From Candidatus Saccharibacteria bacterium UBA6575 (GTDB taxonomy: Bacteria > Patescibacteriota > Saccharimonadia > Saccharimonadales > Saccharimonadaceae), in contig DJJF01000020.1 of assembly GCA_002434005.1 (NCBI GenBank), forward strand, positions 385 to 12,092: a stretch of DNA of 11,708 nucleotides, in the 5' to 3' direction. This document shows, one piece after another, positions 5,450 to 11,708 of the stretch. Made by a program: the position numbers and the translations under genes. The notes under the pieces were generated by a model. The model saw nothing but the letters and a program-made list of their open reading frames with translations. It did not search any database and had not been told where the DNA came from. Each line of letters starts with the position of its first letter. Position 1 is the first letter of the stretch.

Positions 5450-6664
5450 CTAGATGATTTGGCACTTTTTCTGGCAGTGATTTTGTATGTTTTGCTCGTG
5501 CTCTTCATTTGTACGCGCAAAGTATGTTTTATCGTCATCACCACTTAAGAAGTAGAGATAGTCCCCAGGGGCTGGGTTTGCAACGGCTTTTAAGGCAGCA
5601 ACTCCCGGCGAGGATATTGGACCTGGCGGCAGTCCAGCATATCTACGAGTATTATACGGTGAATCAAGGTCGACACTACGCGCCTGACCGGTCTTGTCGG
5701 CGATATATTGGTAGGTTACATCTGAACCGAGTTGCATGCCCATGTCGTATCGCTTCTTAAAGACTTGCGCCACTTGCGCTGCATCTTCTGGAGTGGCGAC
5801 TTCGCGCTGAATGATAGACGCCATAGTAATGCCTTGGTATAGGGTAAACCCTTGCGCCTTATATAAGTTGATGAGGTCGTTCTCTTTTACGACTGATTCA
5901 AATTGGTCGAGCGTACGGTCGATAATCTGCTCTGGCGTCGCATCTGCACCGAAATTATATGTTTCACCGTAGATGTAGCCTTCTAGGTCAGCTCCGCTCG
6001 GTTTGCCATCGAAGATAGGGTGATTATCGTAGGATTTTGCAAGAGCGGCATCAACCTGTGCGCTGTCATAGCCAGCATCTATCAGCACTTGGCGATGCTT
6101 TGCAAGCGTTGCCCCTGGTAAGAACGTAATCGAAAACGTATCGGTGTTTCCTGAAGTAAGATGTTTCACGATCGTTGGAACATCCTCTGATTTGCTTAAT
6201 CTATATGCGCCAGATTGGAGCTGTCCTGATTTGCCGTGCATACGTACGTACCATCCGAATACTGATTCATTCCGTATAAGATCGTTCTGCTTGAGTACTT
6301 TCGCAATACCGGCAGGACCACTGCCCGGCTCGATAACGACTTTTATCTTTTCATCACTGTTTGGAGAAACAGCCGCTAACTGCTGGGTATACCATGCAAA
6401 AAAACCGGCGAGGCTTATGAGTACGATGAGCAATACACCACCTATTATCGTGAGCAAAAACCGCTTGCGGGGACGCTTAGGTTTTTCCGCTTCGTTCGCT
6501 AAAGGTATGGGAATTTGCTCTATCACAGAGTTTATCGAGGGCTTAGGCTCAGGCGATGTCTCAAGTTTTGTATCTGTTGGCTGGAGATTAGACGGTTCCT
6601 GCAACGGCATAGGCTGCTGAGTGTTCGTGTCTGGTCGCTTCGGTGGAATAATATCACCTCTCAC
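5450..6664 (-). CDS. mltG: Endolytic murein transglycosylase MltG (YceG family)
   Basis: MltG cuts nascent glycan strands in the membrane and is thought to end their elongation. This 404-residue copy has a proline-rich cytoplasmic N-terminus (1-66), a basic KRPRKR stop-transfer stretch, one transmembrane helix (69-92), a LysM-like part (about 108-175) and the YceG catalytic domain. Landmarks are EGYIYGETY (228-236), ASIIQRE (282-288, with the conserved Glu288 as the expected catalytic residue), SPYNTRRYAGLPPGPISSPG (335-354) and YLYFLSG (369-375). The GTG start at 6664 overlaps the ruvX stop in GTGA, and GGAG (6673-6676) lies eight bases upstream, so translation is probably coupled. A second good match to the anti-SD, AGAGGTGAT, lies just inside the gene but has no standard start codon after it. 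The long cytoplasmic tail could bind partners. Confidence 0.94.
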   Translation of the reverse strand: MRGDIIPPKRPDTNTQQPMPLQEPSNLQPTDTKLETSPEPKPSINSVIEQIPIPLANEAEKPKRPRKRFLLTIIGGVLLIVLISLAGFFAWYTQQLAAVSPNSDEKIKVVIEPGSGPAGIAKVLKQNDLIRNESVFGWYVRMHGKSGQLQSGAYRLSKSEDVPTIVKHLTSGNTDTFSITFLPGATLAKHRQVLIDAGYDSAQVDAALAKSYDNHPIFDGKPSGADLEGYIYGETYNFGADATPEQIIDRTLDQFESVVKENDLINLYKAQGFTLYQGITMASIIQREVATPEDAAQVAQVFKKRYDMGMQLGSDVTYQYIADKTGQARSVDLDSPYNTRRYAGLPPGPISSPGVAALKAVANPAPGDYLYFLSGDDDKTYFARTNEEHEQNIQNHCQKKCQII

Positions 6665-7068
6665 AGTTGCTGCTCCATGTAGTCTTGCAGAATAATGACG
6701 GCCGCTTCTGCATCTATGTCACCTTTTGTAAATGTGTGGCCACGAGCCACGAGTCGCTGCTCTGCAATTACGCTTGTTAACGACTCATCTTGGAATACAA
6801 TATCCGCATCTATATCTTTCAAGCGCTCGGAAAATGATTCCACATAGCCAGTCTGCTCCGTCGCCTCACCTGACTGATTTCGAGGATAGCCGACAACAAC
6901 CGTGGATATATCATTCGCAATCACAAGCTCTGCAATCGCAGATACTTCAGTGCCATCAACATCTATTGCACCGTGGGGAATCGCAATTCGCACACCACTA
7001 TCACCCATAGCAACCCCAATGCGCGCAGCTCCCACATCCAAACCGAGTAGCTGCTTAGTCTGTGCCAT
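6661..7068 (-). CDS. ruvX: YqgF/RuvX family nuclease (putative Holliday junction resolvase / pre-16S rRNA nuclease)
   Basis: The 135-residue protein has the full YqgF RNase H-like fold signatures: GLDVGAARIGVA (9-20, with Asp11), VVVGYPRNQSGE (57-68), DESLTSVIAE (94-103, with Glu95) and DAEAAVIILQDY (119-130, with Asp119). These acidic residues are the expected metal ligands. The family has been linked both to Holliday junction resolution and to 16S rRNA 5' end processing, and the sequence does not decide between them. The ATG at 7068 was preferred over TTG 7071. The start lies inside the last codons of the upstream baseplate-J-like gene (14-base overlap) and has no ribosome-binding site of its own, so coupled translation is likely. 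Its stop overlaps the mltG start by four bases. Confidence 0.93.
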   Translation of the reverse strand: MAQTKQLLGLDVGAARIGVAMGDSGVRIAIPHGAIDVDGTEVSAIAELVIANDISTVVVGYPRNQSGEATEQTGYVESFSERLKDIDADIVFQDESLTSVIAEQRLVARGHTFTKGDIDAEAAVIILQDYMEQQL

Positions 7069-8668
7069 CAACTGTGAATACTACGTTTACTTTCTTTTCG
7101 TCGTTCGGCACTGAGCCTACCCAGAATGGGAAGTACTTTACATCAACATCTTGGATACCCTGAATTGATTGGAGCGATTCTTGAATTTCTCCACCTTTTC
7201 GTCCAAGAGACTGCTTCTTAATCTCGGATTCATCAAGTTGAGGGCCAATTTTTGCGGTTGCTATTAGTGTTAATTCAGATGTGTCGGCTGCATTTGTCAC
7301 ATCTTGAAATTCCGCTTTTGATTTACCATTGTCATATACTCGTTGAGTTTCGGCTGAACTCATCTGCTTCTTTAGGTAGGCGTCTAAATATTTACCGAGT
7401 TCGCTTTCGCTCAATCCATAAAGCTTGTACACAACCGTAGTGGCGAGGACTGCGTTACCGCTTTCCGATTCAGTGCCGACATCAGGCGTAGATTTAACGT
7501 CATTGTAGTCAACCCTGTAGCTACCTGGAATTATCTTATCTTTCTTAAGTTGCGAACGGAGTTGGGCTTCAATATCTTTCGATTCACCTTCGATTAGTGA
7601 TTCTTTTGCCTTTTGAACATCATCGGCGGTCACAACTTTTACTACTTTATCGGTACCACCAGACGTTGCTTCGGTTAAGCTAGCGGATATGCCGCTCGGT
7701 GCCCCAGTAACTTGGCCAGTTGCTGCGTTATATTTCGCGCCCTGCTCCGCAGCAGTAACCGTAGTTGGTGCATTTTGATAGTTATTAATCGTTATCGTTA
7801 CGCTCGCGTCAGTTACGAATGTCACACCGCTACTTGTCGTTAGGTTTGTGCCTGCAGGAATTGTTGTGCCTAAATTGCTAATGTTGTTTGTTGAGAACTT
7901 AACAGTTCCTTTGGCTTTTTCTCCCACATTTTTACTACCAGTCGCAGCGAAATCAATTGTCTTCTTTTCAGACTTTGACGCTTTAACTGCTTTTATAGAG
8001 TTTTTCGTAAGGTCGGTCGTAAGCTTATCGCCAATTGTCACTTTCGCATTCACCGATGAGTCGCTTGTTTTCGCAGCTACAACAATCGTTGCACGCGGCG
8101 CGAAAGCAATTGCCCAGATAAGAAAGGCAACGAGTAGAATACCACCGCCAATCCCGGCAATGAGTTTTTTACGAAAAGTATTGAAATTCGGCACTTTAGG
8201 ACCTGACTTTGCCCTACCTGGCTTAGCTGCTTCTCCCGGCTTTGGTGGCTCAGCGAGCTGTGCTGTACTTATTACCGGCGCAGCGGCAATAGCTTCAACC
8301 GCCGATTCTTCTGACTGGCGAGCATGCTCACCAACAGGTAGATCGTTGCCGTCGATTACATCTTCGCCGTCATCCACCTCAAGTGCGGCAATCTGCGCGA
8401 TCTCGGGTTTTGACTGCAGGTTTTTTGCAACAGGCAGGCTTGCACTAGCAGCTAGACTGGTCAGCGCATGGTTATTAGTAATGATTACAAGACGTTTTTC
8501 GCTTTGATCTGCGGCCCTTGCCAACAGACGCAAATTCACTGCAGATTGTAGTACGCCGATCCGCTTTGGCGGCACAAGTGCAACAATCTTCTCCTTAGAG
8601 GCTTTAACCTTCGAAATGATTGCGGTGATGTCATCTTCGACATCGATGTATATGACGTCTTTGTTCAT
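7055..8668 (-). CDS. Bitopic 'baseplate J-like' surface-assembly protein of CPR type
   Basis: This 537-residue protein has a soluble N-terminal domain (1-95) with the CPR-typical pattern VALVPP...LQSAVNLRLLARAADQ, like a Rossmann-type half, then an acidic and proline-rich linker (96-160). A single transmembrane helix (168-190) follows a basic KK, and then a Thr/Ser/Val-rich extracellular part. Residues about 250-330 (KAKGTVKFST, IPAGTNLTTSSGVTFVTD, AEQGAKYNAATG) resemble the beta-rich repeat of Baseplate_J/gp47 proteins. In this lineage such proteins sit next to FtsA/PilM-like ATPases, as here, with only four bases between the genes. It probably links a cytoplasmic actin-like ATPase to an envelope structure. 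An AGG three to four bases before the ATG is a poor ribosome-binding site, consistent with coupling. Function is inferred, not shown. Confidence 0.72.
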   Translation of the reverse strand: MNKDVIYIDVEDDITAIISKVKASKEKIVALVPPKRIGVLQSAVNLRLLARAADQSEKRLVIITNNHALTSLAASASLPVAKNLQSKPEIAQIAALEVDDGEDVIDGNDLPVGEHARQSEESAVEAIAAAPVISTAQLAEPPKPGEAAKPGRAKSGPKVPNFNTFRKKLIAGIGGGILLVAFLIWAIAFAPRATIVVAAKTSDSSVNAKVTIGDKLTTDLTKNSIKAVKASKSEKKTIDFAATGSKNVGEKAKGTVKFSTNNISNLGTTIPAGTNLTTSSGVTFVTDASVTITINNYQNAPTTVTAAEQGAKYNAATGQVTGAPSGISASLTEATSGGTDKVVKVVTADDVQKAKESLIEGESKDIEAQLRSQLKKDKIIPGSYRVDYNDVKSTPDVGTESESGNAVLATTVVYKLYGLSESELGKYLDAYLKKQMSSAETQRVYDNGKSKAEFQDVTNAADTSELTLIATAKIGPQLDESEIKKQSLGRKGGEIQESLQSIQGIQDVDVKYFPFWVGSVPNDEKKVNVVFTVDGTD

Positions 8669-8672
8669 CTAC

Positions 8673-9947
8673 CTAGATTCTGAGAATTCGATTTAATTTT
8701 TCTTTGATTGAACCGTCATCGGTACTGCCCATCATTGTATCATAGCCAACCCTGAGAAGGCCCATGGCTGTTATGAAGGTATGGTCGTTTACGTCACCGG
8801 TCGTATCTTCAATGCCGATGACCTCACGCGGCGAGATATGGTGTACGCTTGGCCGCTTAGTAAATGGCAGGTCTTTATACCATTCTTTTGTTTCGAGTGC
8901 TTTAACGAGTTGCTCAAGGCTCGAACCACCCCCGCATAGTAGTATTCGATTTGGTAAATGATCAACTGAGTCGAACTCACTCAGGGCTAATTCGACACCC
9001 GCAAGCCACACTTCGACCGTTTTATCTATGGCGCCCTCAGCCTGCTTTTTAACGGTTGGCTTAATTTGCTCATGTCCCAAGTTAACCTTCAGTTTTTCAG
9101 CGTCTTTATAAGTAAGGTCCATTTCGCTTGATATTGTGCGTGTGAAGCTCCGTCCACCGATACCAAACATCTTTGTTCCCTCTACGCCGCCGTCATTGAC
9201 CACAGCAATATCAGTCGTACCGCCGCCCACATCCGTTAATATGGCGGTAAAATTACTGCTTGCATCGTTACCTAAAACACTCCTTGACACGGCAAATGGT
9301 TCAGCAGCAACTGCTACGAGTTCGAGCGCAAGTTCATCGGCTACACGTTCCAGTGCACCGATATGCACCATTGGCGCAAACGCCGTGTAGATTTGGACTG
9401 CGACATCTTTACCCTGGAATCCAATCGGGTTAGACACTTTATAGCCATCGATATGAATTGATACTAACGCCGAGTTGACGAGCTTAACTTCGACTTCTTC
9501 ATTACCAGTCTCGAGCGCAATTTGCTTTTGCGCTTTTCCTTGAGCACGTTCCTGTACTTTTTCGATGATGAATTCCATTTCGGCAACGTCGAGTGGACGG
9601 TCGGGCTGTGGACGGCGATAGCGAATTGTATTCGTAACACCTTTAACCAGCTCTCCGGCAATTCCAATAACCACTCGCTTTGCCTGCAAACCAGCCTGTT
9701 CCTCGGCTTCACTTAAAGCCTGTTCGCAGTTCTGAACAACGCCAGCAATATCAGCGATCGCGCCTGAGTGCATATCACTTACATCTTGTCGCACGCGGCC
9801 CATGCCGACGATCTTTAACTGATCATCTTCCATTTTAGCTATGAGAGCCTTTACGAATTCTGTCCCGATATCGAGGGCGACGATATGTTGTTTATCATCT
9901 GATTCTTGGCGAGCTTGTTGGAATTGACGTAATTTTTCGAATACCAT
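8673..9947 (-). CDS. FtsA/PilM-family actin-like ATPase with SHS2 domain
   Basis: The 424-residue protein has the actin-fold nucleotide-binding motifs: phosphate 1 LDIGTEFVKA (25-34), phosphate 2 TDVGGGTTDIAV (238-249) and adenosine LCGGGSSLEQL (337-347). An SHS2-type insert lies at about 46-190. After an acidic linker (about 379-412) the protein ends in KEKLNRILRI, a short basic amphipathic helix like the membrane-targeting tail of FtsA, which favours an FtsA-type role in anchoring the division ring. PilM of type IV pili is the alternative, and both share this fold. It heads a tight operon with the baseplate-J-like gene, ruvX and mltG. A GGAAAG lies five bases before the ATG, and TATAAT ends 11 bases before it, so the leader is very short. 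Confidence 0.88.
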   Translation of the reverse strand: MVFEKLRQFQQARQESDDKQHIVALDIGTEFVKALIAKMEDDQLKIVGMGRVRQDVSDMHSGAIADIAGVVQNCEQALSEAEEQAGLQAKRVVIGIAGELVKGVTNTIRYRRPQPDRPLDVAEMEFIIEKVQERAQGKAQKQIALETGNEEVEVKLVNSALVSIHIDGYKVSNPIGFQGKDVAVQIYTAFAPMVHIGALERVADELALELVAVAAEPFAVSRSVLGNDASSNFTAILTDVGGGTTDIAVVNDGGVEGTKMFGIGGRSFTRTISSEMDLTYKDAEKLKVNLGHEQIKPTVKKQAEGAIDKTVEVWLAGVELALSEFDSVDHLPNRILLCGGGSSLEQLVKALETKEWYKDLPFTKRPSVHHISPREVIGIEDTTGDVNDHTFITAMGLLRVGYDTMMGSTDDGSIKEKLNRILRI

Positions 9948-9958
9948 AAGTGCTTTCC

Positions 9959-9964
9959 ATTATA
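9959..9964 (-). promoter_or_regulatory. Possible -10 box of the ftsA-like operon
   Basis: TATAAT lies 11 bases before the ATG at 9947, predicting a leader of about five bases. There is no recognisable -35 (TACCGT at 17 bases) and no TG extension. The short distance matches the obgE and 10035 genes. Confidence 0.4.
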
Positions 9965-9993
9965 TCCTAATCGGCAAGGTGACGGTAGAAATA

Positions 9994-10022
9994 TTGCAAT
10001 ATTTTTATATTTATGCTATAAT
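9994..10022 (+). promoter_or_regulatory. Sigma70-type promoter producing a leaderless mRNA
   Basis: TTGCAA (9994-9999) and TATAAT (10017-10022) are 17 bases apart, and TGC before the -10 adds an extended element. The expected start of transcription, near 10029, is about six bases before the ATG at 10035. No ribosome-binding site fits between. Confidence 0.7.
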
Positions 10023-10034
10023 AATAGTATTATT

Positions 10035-10988
10035 ATGTCTGATAGAACATCGCCTGATATCGAAACACCTATCCCTGGCATCGAAGAAGCGAGCGAGGAG
10101 TACTTGCTTGACCTTGCGTTCGACGACAGACTCGATCGTTTATTTGATTACGCGGATCACGATATTCAGCGATTTGATATCGACACCGAAACATTGTTTG
10201 AGGTGGATCAAACATATGTTCCATTCACACATTCTTACGCGATAGATGGGACTGAAAATCCAACATGTAAATTAAAGATTGATGGATTGCGCTATAAGGG
10301 AATGGATGGTGACCATCTTCGCGTGCGTTTAGTGCCGGACATTTTTTATGGCGATGCAACAATCCTCGAAACTACGTCCGGTGGGTATAAGGCTACAACA
10401 GGTGCCGTTACTCGTGAACTATCTTCGAAAGAAGCTGCAGGCATGATCCTACGCGCAACCGGCACAGACTCTGCAAGCCTAGATAGTCTCGTACAAAAGA
10501 ACCTGATCGATGCCAGCATGTATCCAACGATTGCCGAAAGAGCTCTGTTTCTGCTCGCCGAACAACGGGGACATCAGAGCCGCGAAAGTGCGCTAGAAAT
10601 CGCGGCACTGGAAAGTACCGTTGAGCAGCCAGTCATGATCCGAATTGGACGCGTGGAAACCGAAGCGATAGACGAGTCTACCGTCAAACTCGTGCTCGAG
10701 AAAGTATGGATTCATCCCGAGCTGGATGCAGAAGAAGCATATAGATTCGCTCTCTACTTTAGCCAATCACACGACGAGCATGCATCTCAAGCGATGACCG
10801 TTGCGACTGAAAAGTCTGTGCGGGGCGATGGCTACAGTCTCAAGTCGGCGAGCTTTATATATAAAGATGCGCATGGCAAAACATCACCAATCGATATGAA
10901 AGATCACAATATCGTTAAGCTTTTTGTGAATGCTTATGACGAACTAATCGATTCATTACCTGCACGCGAGCACAGCAACGACATCTAG
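10035..10988 (+). CDS. Acidic cytoplasmic protein of unknown function
   Basis: I recognise no family in this 317-residue protein. It has no signal peptide, transmembrane helix or cysteine-rich motif. The first 60 residues are strongly acidic (EEASEEYLLDLAFDDRLDRL, DIDTETLFEVD). The middle part has beta-like stretches (CKLKIDGLRYKGMDGDHLRVRLVP, and PVMIRIGRVETEAIDESTVKLVLEKVWI at about 200-227). A helical segment with KEAAGMILRATG and SLDSLVQKNLI lies between. The alternation suggests two similar beta-sheet modules of about 90 residues separated by helices; this is by eye only. The gene is read divergently from the ftsA-like operon and convergently with alaS, sharing CTAG so that both stops overlap. 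The start is set by the promoter at 9994-10022 and has no ribosome-binding site. Likely lineage-specific. Confidence 0.8.
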   Translation: MSDRTSPDIETPIPGIEEASEEYLLDLAFDDRLDRLFDYADHDIQRFDIDTETLFEVDQTYVPFTHSYAIDGTENPTCKLKIDGLRYKGMDGDHLRVRLVPDIFYGDATILETTSGGYKATTGAVTRELSSKEAAGMILRATGTDSASLDSLVQKNLIDASMYPTIAERALFLLAEQRGHQSRESALEIAALESTVEQPVMIRIGRVETEAIDESTVKLVLEKVWIHPELDAEEAYRFALYFSQSHDEHASQAMTVATEKSVRGDGYSLKSASFIYKDAHGKTSPIDMKDHNIVKLFVNAYDELIDSLPAREHSNDI

Positions 10989-11708
10989 GCCAGAATAGCC
11001 TTAATACGGCGAATGCCTGCGCTTGAAGCTTCTTCTTTGGTAATCTTGAATGTTTTATTATCTTCGAACAACTGCAAGGTGTGGTCAACATGAGGGCCGC
11101 CGCAAATTTCGAAACTGAATGGGCGTTCGTCTTCAGGTGAGCTTTTATCCTTCATAGAATAAACCTTTACCGTATCGCCATAACGATCACCAAACTGACC
11201 AAGAGCGCCGAGTGGCCCGGTTGCTTCGATGGTCGGATATTCCGCAAAGCTGACCTGTAAATCTTTCGCAATTTCACGGTTTACGATTTCTTCAACTTGG
11301 TCGAGTTGCTCACGAGTTACCTTTTCTGGGTGCGAGAAGTCGAATCGCAGTCGCTCTTCGGTGATATTACTCCCTCGTTGCACTACGTGGTCGCCTAGCA
11401 CATCGCGAAGGGCTTGGTACATGAGGTGTGTCGCGGTGTGATATTTCTTGTGCTGTAAGGTTTGGCCACCCAGACCGCCCTTGAATGTACCCTTGGCTGC
11501 GGTTTGCGAACGTTCACGCTGCTCTCTCATCTTTGCATCAAACTGCTCGCGCCAATCTGCCGGAAGTTCATATCCTTGCTTGAATGCCTCTTCTGTCGAT
11601 AACTCTACAGGAAATCCGTATGTGTCGTACAAAGTAAATAGACCTGCTCCATCGATACCGGCTTCAGAGAATTTCTGTAGCTCCTTCAATCCCTTCCTCA
11701 GCGTCTGG
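10985..11708 (-). CDS. alaS: Alanyl-tRNA synthetase, C-terminal part (5' end outside window)
   Basis: The visible 240 residues begin in the helical region (QTLRKGLKELQKF, LYDTYGFPVELSTEE) and pass into the editing domain. The editing zinc ligands are present: HTATH and CGGPH, in the H-x3-H and C-x3-H pattern. RLRFDFSHPEKV and SAGIRRIKAILA are also diagnostic. The enzyme charges tRNA-Ala and clears mischarged Ser and Gly. Compared with E. coli AlaS, the roughly 110-residue beta-barrel stretch containing the ESGGQ-type motif is absent: GTFKGGLGG is followed within a few residues by the editing domain. The protein also stops right after the editing domain, without the coiled coil and C-Ala domain. 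The frame is intact, so this looks like a reduced form rather than a damaged gene. The stop lies in a CTAG shared with the convergent gene. Confidence 0.94.
   Translation of the reverse strand, partial: QTLRKGLKELQKFSEAGIDGAGLFTLYDTYGFPVELSTEEAFKQGYELPADWREQFDAKMREQRERSQTAAKGTFKGGLGGQTLQHKKYHTATHLMYQALRDVLGDHVVQRGSNITEERLRFDFSHPEKVTREQLDQVEEIVNREIAKDLQVSFAEYPTIEATGPLGALGQFGDRYGDTVKVYSMKDKSSPEDERPFSFEICGGPHVDHTLQLFEDNKTFKITKEEASSAGIRRIKAILA

Overview
The window looks like a piece of a Candidatus Saccharibacteria (TM7 / Patescibacteria) chromosome. This is inferred from gene content: an FtsA/PilM-type actin-like ATPase followed by a membrane protein of the CPR 'baseplate J-like' type, tightly packed overlapping genes, a shortened alanyl-tRNA synthetase, very short mRNA leaders, and the standard code (TGA is used as a stop). 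No 16S or database search was available, so the lineage is a judgement.

Left to right: a small two-helix membrane protein (+, 147-407) overlaps tail-to-tail with an E. coli-type exonuclease I gene (sbcB, -, 404-1825). Between sbcB and the end of obgE lie about 800 bases without a conventional gene. Read on the minus strand, they hold a consensus sigma70-type promoter, a long leader hairpin, two micro-ORFs with strong ribosome-binding sites and strikingly GC-rich codons, a hairpin-rich tract and a UUCG-capped terminator. I could not assign this locus to a known RNA family, and it is the best candidate for something undescribed. Then follow obgE (2631-3923), a perfect 13-bp terminator hairpin, and a secreted or anchored LysM-LysM-CHAP cell-wall hydrolase (3986-5119 or 5149) with its own strong promoter and a roughly 230-nt structured leader.

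Upstream of that is a compact minus-strand operon, transcribed ftsA/pilM-like (9947-8673), baseplate-J-like (8668-7055), ruvX (7068-6661), mltG (6664-5450). Its genes overlap or are separated by only a few bases. It joins a probable division or pilus ATPase, a bitopic surface-assembly protein, a YqgF nuclease-family protein and a peptidoglycan terminase. With the CHAP hydrolase downstream, the region reads as an envelope and division neighbourhood.

Divergent from ftsA/pilM is an acidic 317-residue protein of unknown function (+, 10035-10988), apparently made from a leaderless mRNA. It overlaps tail-to-tail, in a shared CTAG, with the 3' end of alaS (-, running off the right edge). The alaS fragment keeps the editing-site zinc ligands but appears to lack the usual beta-barrel insertion and the C-Ala domain.
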